A stretch of DNA of 64,000 bases from Boswellia sacra (taxonomy: Eukaryota; Streptophyta; Magnoliopsida; Sapindales; Burseraceae), in NCBI GenBank assembly GCA_013180625.2, contig SNVD02014776.1, positions 1 through 64,000 on the forward strand, read 5' to 3'. Numbering within the stretch: position 1 is the stretch's first letter; each line of letters opens with the position of its first letter. The notes below the pieces were generated by a model that saw nothing but the letters and a program-made list of their open reading frames with translations, was not told where the DNA came from and searched no databases. Positions 9,888 to 18,924 of this stretch are shown here, one piece after another. A program made the position numbers and the translations under genes.

Positions 9888-11100
9888 CTATCGCCAAACC
9901 CATAGGGAGTGAATGATGGTGGTCATTTCCTTCTCTTGGACCGTGTATCGTCGCTCCGTGTCATTGAGCTTGCGGCTCTTGTACGCAATGGGGTGCCCTT
10001 CTTGCATGAGAACTCCCCCTATGGCAAAGTCGGAGGCGTCCGTGTGCATCTTGAATGGCTTGGTGTGGTCGGGTAGCACCAACACTGGTTCCTCGCATAT
10101 TGCCTTCTTCAACTCCTCGAAGGCATGTTGGCACTCTTCAACCTAGTGCCATGTGCGGTTCTTCTTGAGAAGATCCGTGAGTGGGACGGCTTTGGTTGAG
10201 TAGCCCTTGATGAACCGCCGATAGTAGTTAACCAGCCCAAGAAAAGATCGTAACTCCGGTACCTTGGTAGGAGGCTCCCATTCTTGAATGGCCTTCAACT
10301 TTGCTTGATCCATCATGAGCTTCCTATCCCGTATTCGGTGGCCAAAAAACTCTACCTCTTGTTGAGCATAGGAGCATTTTTCCTTCTTGACGTAGAGTTT
10401 ATTGTCGCAAAGAACTTGGAAGACTTGTTGAAGATGTTGCACATGCTCTTCAAGAGTTGTGCTATAAATGATAACGTCGTCCAAGTAGACTACTACGAAT
10501 TGATCAAGATAGGGATGAAAGAGCTTGTTCATGAGGGTACAGAATGTGGCGGGTGCATTGGTGAGGCCAAATGGCATGACAAGAAATTTATAAGTACCAT
10601 ACCTTGTTCATGAGGGTACAGAATGTGGCGGGTGTATTGGTGAGGCCAAATGGCATGACCAGAAATTTATAAGTACCATACCTTATCACACACGCGGTCT
10701 TTGATTCATCACCCTTAGCAATTCGTACCTGGTAGTACCCCAATCTCAAATCAAGCTTGGTAAAGTATCGAGCCTTCCCAAGTTGGTCAAACAACTCCGT
10801 AATTAGTGGAATCGAATACTTGTTCTTGATGGTTACCTTGTTAAGTGCCCGATAGTCGATACACATGCGGAGGGATCCATCCTTATTTTTTTGGAAGAGG
10901 ACGGGTGCACCGTATGGAGTTTTCGAGGGCTGGATGTATCCCACATCAAGGAGATCTTGGAGTTGCTTCTTTAACTCTGCAAGTTCGGGTGGTGCCATGC
11001 GGTAAGGCGTCATGGCTGGAGGCTTGGCACTGGGCTCTAACTCGATTTGATGATCCACTTCCCGTCGTGGAGGCAACTTCTTTGGAAGCTCTTGGGGCAT
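9888..11100 (-). pseudogene. G1 reverse transcriptase / RNase H (frameshifted)
   Basis: The frame from 11100 gives the RT fingers and palm ([20 protein letters not shown], then [15 protein letters not shown], then [10 protein letters not shown]). It breaks at 10603, where a 79-bp tandem duplication shifts the frame. Beyond it the frame from 10577 repeats [18 protein letters not shown] and continues to the catalytic YLDD ([13 protein letters not shown]) and thumb ([15 protein letters not shown]). The frame from 10112 gives RNase H (FKMHTDASDFAIGGVL), ended by a TAG between 9885 and 9887. The copy cannot produce a full polymerase. Confidence 0.85.
10524..10681. repeat. 79-bp tandem duplication within the G1 reverse transcriptase
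   Basis: The unit starting CTTGTTCATGAGGGTACAGA at 10524 recurs at 10603, with only a few differences between copies. The period of 79 is not a multiple of three, so the duplication destroys the RT frame just upstream of the YLDD motif. Confidence 0.85.
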
Positions 11101-11133
11101 GATGTCCTTATATTCCTCAAGGACGGCTTGGAT

Positions 11134-12050
11134 TCATCTTGGCAATGGGTCCTTGGAAATGGTGATGTCCTTCCCATTGTTTAACTCACGAACGATGGCA
11201 AGAAAACTTAGGTCCTTCTTCATCCCCCGTTTGAATTGTAGCGCGGATAGCATCTTGTTCTCAACCTTTACTGCACGTTCCGCCATAACCATGTATGATT
11301 GACTCCCATCGAGGATGCTAAGGGAGTTAGAAGTCGGTATGGCGAAAGCATAGACTTGGTCAAAGAATTCCATGCCTAACATTACTTGGAAGTCATCAAT
11401 GGGGACGATGGAGAAATCAAGCTTTCCGCTCCAAGTGCCAAGTTCTACCGATGTTGCCTTAGACACTCCCAATATTGCCTTGGCGGGTGAGTTTACCGCC
11501 TTGATGGTGCCTCCTCCATTGATATATTTGAAGCCTAACCATTTGGCCTCTTCTTCGGAAATGAAGTTGTGCGTGGCTCCCGTATCAAGCATTGCCCGCA
11601 CATCCTTACCATTGATGGTAGCGCTCACATACATTTGACCCTTTTGGATATGTGTGGGTCTTTTAAATGCGCCAATTGTAGGGAGAGAACCCATCCCTGC
11701 TTATGACTCCTCATTTCGTACGCCCTTATGTTGAGCGGCTAGGGCGTTGAGGGTCTTCCTCTTTGGGCAATCACGCACCCAATGAGGGCCATCACAAATG
11801 AAGCAAGGACTTTTTGGTTTAGGGGCGTCAGACTTACCTTTGTTAGGTGTGTCGCGCTTGTCTCCCCCGAATGGTTTACGTGTACTACCTTCCTTTCGAG
11901 CATGGTCCTTCTTAATATTCCGCTCTCCCCCACCTTTTCCATGGTTGGCCTTCCTTTCCTTGGATTGGGAGGTGTGGTCTATGAGGGATTCGGCTACGGC
12001 TATGGCATCATCAAGATTTTACACACTGCGCCTTTCAAGCTCGACTCACG
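11134..12050 (-). pseudogene. G1 zinc knuckle and aspartic protease
   Basis: The segment around 11800-11730 encodes a CCHC nucleocapsid knuckle (CFICDGPHWVRDC). The frame from 11694 encodes the retropepsin-like protease, with active site [19 protein letters not shown] and a following hydrophobic beta region (FSIVPIDDFQVMLGMEFFDQ). Stops lie between the knuckle and protease (about 11700) and before the knuckle (about 12050), so the polyprotein is not continuous. Confidence 0.8.
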
Positions 12051-12051
12051 C

Positions 12052-12902
12052 CTAATCCTTGAGGCCATCAAGGAAGTAGAAGAGGGAGTCCTTTTTAGAC
12101 ATGTCCTCGATTTCTAGGATGATGGTGGTGAACTCCTTGATATACTCCCGAATGGTGCCGCTTTGCTTCAATCGATGGAGGCGGCCCCTTGCCTCTTTTT
12201 TAGCATTGCTAGGAGAGAAGTGCTTTCGAAGTTCTCTCTTGAAGTCCTCCCATGTGCGAAGGGAGAAGATGCCTCTGCCTGCGTCGTCATGCTTTCGACG
12301 CCACCATAATTGGGCTACATCTTGTAGGAATGTGGGTGTAATGCCGATCCTTGAAACGTCATCATGGACACGTTTGGCTTCAAAGTATTGCTCTAAGCCG
12401 AATAGAAAGTTTTCAACTTCTGTGGCATTGCGAGTGCCATTGTATGTGACGGGAGTAGGCACTTGCATGGTGCTTAGCCCACTTGTGTAAGACGGGTTAG
12501 CACAATCACATTGATGCTTCTCCCATTCCGTGCGATAGTCCTCCACTTTCGCACGGATTGCTTGCAACTTATGCTCTACAAAGGTTCGCAAGCCCCCGAG
12601 CTCTCGTGTAATGTTGTGAAGCTCCTTTTCATAAGCTTTGCTGAACTCAAGGATGTTGGACTTCCTGGTTTGAGTGATCTCTCCATAATCCGTCTCTAGG
12701 ACTTCGAGATGGTCGGAGAGGCCTTCAATAGCATTGTCCATCCCGAGATAGCTTGCTCTATACTAGCAACACGAGGCTCTAAGGCTTCCGCTGGTGGGAC
12801 TTTGGACTTACCACGTTTTCCCTGTGGGCGTGGTTGAGGCTGAGGTTACTCCTCTTGTCCACGAACTTGCTCCTCTATGGTCACTTCAATGTCGGATGCC
12901 AT
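12052..12902 (-). pseudogene. G1 gag
   Basis: A start codon at 12902 follows the primer site by about 20 bases. The frame gives MASDIEVTIEEQVRG, meets a TAA at about 12850, and continues with a long alpha-helical region (residues rich in Glu, Lys, Arg and Leu). Then comes the retrotransposon gag domain (VENFLFGLEQYFEAKRVHDD, then WWRRKHDDAGRG). The frame stops again at 12052. Gag would form the virus-like particle; this copy is broken. Confidence 0.8.
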
Positions 12903-12920
12903 GCTTTTATGCTCAAACTG

Positions 12921-12933
12921 TGCTCTGATACCA
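12921..12933 (-). other. Primer binding site of G1 (tRNA-iMet)
   Basis: The minus strand reads TGGTATCAGAGCA two bases inside the 5' LTR end (12936). It matches the 3' end of plant initiator tRNA-Met. Confidence 0.85.
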
Positions 12934-12935
12934 AC

Positions 12936-13438
12936 TGTCACGAGCTTAGAGGTTTACGCATCATGCTCGTGCGACACTTAGACAACTTGAACCCGAAAGT
13001 TACTAAGTAAGCCTGATTGATTGCCTTCTCGCTCAAGGAAAAGATAGGACCGTTGAGCTAAAGAGCTTTGCAGGTAAGAAGAGAAGAGATGGAAGATGGA
13101 GACAAGTATTGCTAATCAAGAGAGCTTTGTATTACATAAGAATGCTTGCTTACAACTTTGCTTGAATGCTTGGATGATTTACAAATGAGCTTTGGAGGGG
13201 TTTTTATAGTGAATCACCTCTCAAATGGATGGCTAAGATCTAATGCATCTAAGGGTCCTAATTCACTATGTAGAATCATCTACTAAAATATCTAGATATT
13301 TACAAGGGAGAATTCTAGAAACTTGGCTTGCTAGAGAATTCTAAAAGATGGGCTTGGGCTTGCAAGCTTTTTAGAAGCTAGGCCAAACCTTATGCATATT
13401 TGGGCCACTCTAACAAGCAAATTGGGCGGGTGGTAACA
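12936..13438 (-). repeat. 5' LTR of chromovirus G1
   Basis: 503 bp, starting TGTCACGAGC and ending GGTAACA on the plus strand. Same length as the LTR at 7682-8184, with visible substitutions. Confidence 0.9.
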
Positions 13439-13440
13439 CT

Positions 13441-13872
13441 AAGCTTTCTTTGCATCCAGCATACTACGTGTCTTTAATAAATCCACTGCATATTTTCTTT
13501 GTGTTAATAACAGTGAGTCTTTACTTCTCTTCACCTCAAAGCCTAAGAAATAATTTACATTGTCAAAAGTTTTCAATGCAAATTTCTTATTCAAATCCTA
13601 TATAACTTGCTTCACTTGTGATGTATCATTTCTTGTCATCACGATGTTATCCACATAAGCTTTCTTTGCATCCAGCATACTACGTGTCTTTAATAAATCC
13701 ACTGCATATTTTCTTTGTGTTAATACCAGTGAGTCTTTACTTCTCTTCACCTCAAAGCCTAAGAAATAATTTACACTGTCCAAAGTTTTCAATGCAAATT
13801 TCTTATTCAAATCCTATATAACTTGCTTCACTTGTGATTTATCATTTCTTGTCATCAAGATGTTATCCACAT
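13441..13872. repeat. 216-bp tandem duplication in copia A reverse transcriptase
   Basis: The block beginning AAGCTTTCTTTGCATCCAGC at 13441 recurs at 13657, near identical. 216 is a multiple of three, so the RT frame reads through both copies: the segment with VNYFLGFEVKRSKDSLVLTQ occurs twice. Copia B has a single copy here (17062-17270). Confidence 0.85.
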
Positions 13873-14055
13873 AAGCCAAAAGAAGAATTAAGCATGTTTT
13901 CTTCTTGTAGATGAATAAACTTTTGTTTGCTACAGACATAGTGAACCCCACTGAAGCAAGACACCTTTGAGCTTGTCAAACCAGGCTCGGGAAACTTGCT
14001 TCAACTCATACAATGACTTATGTAGAAACACAATGAGGAGTGGAAGGATTCACAA

Positions 14056-15264
14056 AGATTATGAAGTTTTTTTTTTTTTTAATTGTAATGTTGCCTTTGG
14101 TTATTGGTTTCATATAGAAATAGCTTATCCTCTACACTTGTACCTTCATAATTTATTTGATTGCACATTCAAAGTGTGTTCTTCATCCTCTTGTCCTCAA
14201 ATAAGACTCATTAGTCTGAAATACCATCCTTGAATGCAAAATGTAGAGATTGGTATCTGACATTTGCATGACACTGCTGCACAACATATAGAAGAGTTGG
14301 TATTTTGGGTCCTACCATAAACTTTATGTTATCATTATGGACTTGCTTCATAATTTACAATGAAGCTGAATGGAAAGTTTCAGACCTATTTAACCAAATT
14401 AATAATATTGTTTATTATTTCTGAAAATTCCATTATAATTTTGGAAAATGAATAATAACAAAATATTGGATAGGCTGTTTTCTCTAATGCGTTGCAATGA
14501 TACAAATGACTGAAGTAAATTCTTGAAATATTTTGAAAATGACTTAGGGTAATATATGGAAAGTAGCTTTTGAGAATATTTGTTTTGATGTGTTGCCTTG
14601 TTTGAGACTATTGCGAGGTGAAAGGAAGAAAGAAATAAGCTGTTTTCAGAACCTGAGATTGCTATACCTAATCTGCTTGGAATTTTTTGTAGAGAAGAAT
14701 TATAGCAATACTCTCATTGAATTTTCCTTTTGGCCGCAAAAAGAAGAATTAAATTTCTCCAGGCTTGTATGGATGTTGTTTTTGATCAATTAAATTTCTC
14801 CAGGCTTGTATGGATGTTGTTTTTGATCATATTTAATAATTGCATTTCCCTCTTCATTACCAATATGATTTTTGGCAGTTCTCTACCTTTAGGTGTGATG
14901 TTTGCTAAGGATTTTTAGTATGAAGCTTAGAGATTCTACATATCCCACAAATGAAATCAATAGTAAGGAAGATTAGTGAAGGTATTTCAGCAAAGTTTCA
15001 CACATAACAGAGATAAAAAGAAGTGAAAACTTGTCTTTATAGCAAGTTGATGAAAGCAAAAATTTTCCTTGGATCTCAAATATACAGGCAAATTCAAGAT
15101 ATCATGCCTTAAGGGGAGTAAAAGCTGCCAGGCCTTCCTCTGGATCAAATTTCAATATATGTATTAGCTTGTAGCATAAAAAAGTTCTTTTCCTGGTAAA
15201 GTTTGGCAAATAAATCAAATTAATTTTGCATTGTTGTTGAACCAGTTGTAGTTAAATCTTCAGT
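14056..15264. other. No gene recognised; remnant spacer between the two copia copies
   Basis: AT-rich with only short frames. The one visible structure is a perfect tandem duplication of 41 bp at 14747-14828 (AATTAAATTTCTCCAGGCTT start). I see no splice-consistent exon or transposon terminus. Confidence 0.4.
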
Positions 15265-15995
15265 ATAATTGAGATCTTCTTCGAAATTAGCAATATATGA
15301 ATAAAGAGTAACATTAACTTTCCATTTATTAGGAAATATATATATACTGAATAATGCATAATTATATATAATTATTTCAAGTTGAAAGAATTCTAGAACA
15401 GATTGTAGCTGAAAAATGATTCTTGTTTCACTGAATGAATTTACATAAAAGAGTCTCTAATTATATATAGAAAAGCTAGCAACGAATTCCTAACTACCTC
15501 AAGTTGAGCTAGCAGTGTAAATAATAGGAGGCCAGCTGTCCTCCACTCATGGAAACTTATACACAAAATAGTTATTTAATTGACTAATATCTTTAACATA
15601 CCCACGCAAGTTTAGCCAGGATCCTGATCAGCAAACTTGTCAACAAATTCTTCTTCACGACTGATATTAAGCCTATCTCTAAGCATCTCAAATCTTGCCT
15701 CTATCAATGGCCTAGTCATAATGCCAGCATTTTGAAACTCAGTAGAAACATGTCTACTAGCTAACTGCTTTGCTATTACTTTCTCCTTGATGAAATGAAT
15801 ATCTACTTCTGTATGCTTAGTATGAGCACGAAAAATTGGATTAGCAGCTAGTGATTCTGCTTCCTTATTGTCACATAACATAGTAGGAGCATCACTTAAT
15901 TGAAATCCCAATTCTCCTAGTAAACCTTGCAACTAAATCACCTCAGTAGTTGCCTAAGATAAAGCTTTATATTAATGATTTTGTTGATGACCGAG

Positions 15996-16685
15996 CAACT
16001 ATTGCATTTTATTAAAGAATAAGGATCAGGATCGGAGCTACGGAAAACTACTTTTGAAAACTATTACTGCAGATTGACATCGGAGGTGGCCCAAACCTAG
16101 GCTGTGAACATGGCAAGATGTTGAAAGAAGGGGTTCTGGTTCTGCATGAATGCCCTGTTAAGGAGGGTTTAAGAAGAAGGCCTTATCGTCTGCTAGAAGA
16201 ACTGACATCTAATTCAACGACCAGCGCGGTTGTTCATATTTCATTTTCTTTTTCTAAGCCCTTCTTAGAAAGCACTCACTGTGTTACTTACGTAATCTCA
16301 AATCTCATTAGATCAAGTAACCTGCACTAATAGGTCAAGCCACATCTCATATAGAAATTCAGGTTCCTAGGAATGGGGTTCGTCATTTATTGACGGATTT
16401 TTCGGGATTCATCTTTCTTAGAATTGGAAGAAAAAGATTGAAATGACTGTTCAAACCCCAGAAACAAAAGAAGCTCTACCTGGATTGGAAGAATTGAAAT
16501 ATGAAATAAATGAATAAGGTTAAGTTCATTATACAGATTATGTTCTTTACTTCATGTTATCCGCTTAGACCTCCGACATGATAGACTCTTCCCCCGTGAG
16601 ATGCCTCCCTTCTTCTTGTTAGATCGATAGCCCAGATTGGTAGGTTATTGAATCACTGTCAGCTTCTAGCTTGAGTTCCTTCTGC
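15996..16685. other. Foreign insert in copia B, possibly organelle-derived DNA
   Basis: Copia A runs without a break through the matching site (about 7295-7303), so roughly 690 bp were inserted here, replacing a few bases. There are no inverted ends and no clear target duplication. Base composition is visibly richer in G and C than its surroundings, and the style (stretches around GGGGTTCGTCATTTATTGACG and the run of short frames) resembles plant mitochondrial intergenic DNA. The origin is a guess; I recognise no mitochondrial gene in it. Confidence 0.4.
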
Positions 16686-17344
16686 TCTATTTTTAGATGA
16701 CTAATAAATCAGATTTTCACCAAAGTAAATGCAGCTTCTTGAAGTTGATTTTCTATCATCAATTGAATTGGCTCAATCAGCATCATTATAACCTCTTAAG
16801 GTTAGTGCTTGCATAGGCTTAAAAAATAATCCATTGTTAGAAGTTCCTTTGATGTACCTTAGCAATCTTTTGTATGCTCGCCATTAAAGGTTGTAAGAGC
16901 CAGCAAAAATTGGCTTAATTTGTTAACTGCAAACGATGTATCAAGTTATGACAGAGCAAGATACTATAATCCTCCTATTACACTTCTATAAAATGCAGGA
17001 TTCTCAAATGTGTCACTTTCACTCTTTGACAGCTTCAAATTTGCTACCATTGGTGTCTAAGCTCTCTTTGCATCCAGCATATTACATTTCTTTGATAAAT
17101 CCATTGCATAATTTTCTTTGTGTTAATAACAATGAGTCTTTACTTCTCTTCACCTCAAAGCCTAAGAAATAATGTACACTGCACAAAGTTTTCAATGCAA
17201 GTTTCTTATTCAAATTCTGTATAACTTGCTTTACTTGTGATGAATAATTTCCTGTCACTAAGATTTCATCAACATAAATCAAAAGAGGAAGTAAGCAAGT
17301 TTCCTTCTTGTAGATGAATAAACTTGTGTCTGTTGCAGACATAG

Positions 17345-18144
17345 TGTTACATCCACATCGTTTGGGAATAAGATATGTAAAGAGCTTATATACTCTGTGA
17401 GCTCCTTAAACTGTTGGAGGTCTTTTGGATTGCAAAGCCCAAAAGCAAAACCTTGACGGACTGTGTGTCCAAAATGGACAATATCCGATAGTGGGTCGGG
17501 CTATTGGGCTTCATGTACGTGTGGAGACCACTTCTTGGGACTTTGTAGAGGCCACCTCACGAAGGCACGCATGGGGGCCATTGCTTTAGACTGTGTAGGG
17601 GCCACCTCTTGAGGGTTTATAGAGACCACAAAGTGTCACACATAGTGTAAAGTACCACATGCGAGATCACAAAGTGCCACGCACAAGTGCAAAGTCCCAT
17701 GTGCGGGATGGGATGTTAAAAATTGTATCAGAGCCTAGCCCAACCGGAAGTGTGGGATGTTATCCTATGGATGTAGGCCAATCAAGCAAGGATGCTTGAT
17801 TCCTAAGGAGGGGTGACTGTAACATCACACATTGCTTGGGAATAAGATATATAAAGAGCATATATACCTTGTGAGCTCCTTAAGTTAAAAGAGGTCTTTT
17901 GGGTTACAAAGCCCAAAAGCAAAACTGTGACAGACTGCGTGTCCAAAGCGGACAACATCCGATAGTGGGCTGGGGTATTGGTCTTCACATATGCGTGCAG
18001 ACCACTTCTTGAGACTTTGCGGAGGCCACCTCTTGAGGGTTTATGGGGACCACAAAGTGCCACATAATGTGTAAAGTACTACACGTAGGACCACGAAGTA
18101 CTACACATAAGTATAAAGTGTCACATGGGGGTCGGTATGTTACA
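17345..18144 (+). mobile_element. TRIM (terminal-repeat retrotransposon in miniature), 800 bp
   Basis: LTR 1 (17345-about 17720, starting TGTTACATCC) and LTR 2 (17818-18144, starting TGTAACATCA and ending ATGTTACA) flank an interior of only about 100 bp. The interior has a primer site (TTGTATCAGAGCC, about 17724) and a purine tract (AAGGAGGGGTGAC) directly before LTR 2. A perfect 5-bp target duplication CATAG lies at 17340-17344 and 18145-18149, inside copia B. It has no coding capacity, so it was mobilised by proteins of other elements. LTR 1 is about 50 bp longer than LTR 2. Confidence 0.9.
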
Positions 18145-18260
18145 CATAGTGGACCCTACTGAAGGAAGACACCCTTGAGCTTGTCAAACCAGGCTCGGGG
18201 AGCTTGCTTCAATCCATACATTGACTTATGTAATTTATGAACAAATGAGGAGTGGAAGGA

Positions 18261-18924
18261 TTCACAAATGATTTCATCATTTTCAAAATTGTTGAAAGAA
18301 CTTTGTTGTGCTCGTGGTACCGTTGATTCTTCTAACTTTTCGAATGATATTTCTAAAATCAGAGTTTGTTGTTTTACTTCTCCTCATCGAGAATGCAAGG
18401 TTGCTTTTCATAATGGCACTGCGAAGACCCCAAATCCTTCTTATTCCCTACTAAATTATTGTCATTAATAATCTTATGATGTATACATATATATATCTTA
18501 AGGGCCTTTTAATTTAGCCTATAATTACAATACTACAATCAGTGGAAATAATTCCTTGATTCTTCATTTTTTATATATATATATTGTACCTAAAAATATA
18601 ATTACAAGACAACAAATTCTTAAATCTGTTAAACACTATTTAAGATTTTTGAGCATTTGATGAAAATGATCATCAAACTGTTTTAGTTACATATAGCAAG
18701 AAAAAAAAAACAAGTGGTAACACATTGCATCTAAAAAGGTATAGCAAGATACTGCAACTTGCTTGTTAATAGAAATGTGAACGAGAACAAGTTTCTTCAC
18801 ATAGGATAGTATTGCAACATTACAATAAACGAGTAACAAGATAATCTCCTAATGATCACAGTGTAATAAACATAAGCTGTTGCACATCCATTGATGATGA
18901 AATATTGCTCTCTTAAGTTCTAGC
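18261..18924. other. Spacer downstream of the second WAK copy; no gene seen
   Basis: AT-rich, with several TATATA runs. A short stretch near 18282 (AAATTGTTGAAAGAACTTTG) also occurs at about 5095 beside the first WAK copy, so this is probably remnant flank of the duplicated WAK unit. Confidence 0.4.

Larger units (their letters stand above)
7682..13438 (-). mobile_element. Complete-structure Ty3/gypsy chromovirus (G1), 5.76 kb
   Basis: Two 503-bp LTRs (7682-8184 and 12936-13438) begin TGTCAC and end TAACA on the plus strand. They enclose, on the minus strand, gag, zinc knuckle, protease, reverse transcriptase, RNase H, integrase and a chromodomain. Flanks carry a 4-bp target duplication CTAA (7678-7681 and 13439-13442). 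The primer site next to the 5' LTR matches initiator tRNA-Met, and a purine tract precedes the 3' LTR. It inserted into copia A, whose sequence resumes on both sides. The LTRs differ at many positions (for example in their first 60 bases), so the insertion is not recent. Nonsense codons and a frameshifting duplication make it defective. Confidence 0.9.
6421..14055 (-). mobile_element. Truncated Ty1/copia element A, split by a chromovirus
   Basis: The minus strand from about 14030 to 13439 encodes part of copia reverse transcriptase (YELKQVSRAWFDKLKG, then NYFLGFEVKRSKDSLVLTQR). After the inserted gypsy element (7682-13438) the same element continues from 7681 to about 6905 with the RNase H end (PTMLCDNKEAE, then HVSTEFQNA). 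LTR-like non-coding sequence follows down to about 6421. Stops and frameshifts abound, for example a TAA within the RNase H. Gag, protease and integrase are missing. It matches copia B (15265-18260) across its length, so both descend from one truncated copy. It contains a 140-bp MITE at 6748 and a 216-bp tandem duplication at 13441. Confidence 0.75.
15265..18260 (-). mobile_element. Truncated Ty1/copia element B, with two later insertions
   Basis: Parallel to copia A. The minus-strand frame 15932-15612 is the RNase H end (FQLSDAPTMLCDNKEAESLA, then FIKEKVIAKQLASRHVSTEF). The frame 17342-17082 is RT (LFIYKKETCLLPLLIYVDE, then HYFLGFEVKRSKDSLLLTQR). 18236-18150 gives YGLKQAPRAWFDKLKG. It is interrupted by a foreign insert (about 15996-16685) and by a TRIM (17345-18144). 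The sequence from 15265 also matches 6421-6540, so the common block includes former WAK upstream DNA. No LTR pair or gag is visible. Confidence 0.7.

Noticed and set aside
8977..12490. Many plus-strand frames of 60-136 codons across the chromovirus
   Set aside because: They are antisense shadows of the gag-pol frames on the minus strand.
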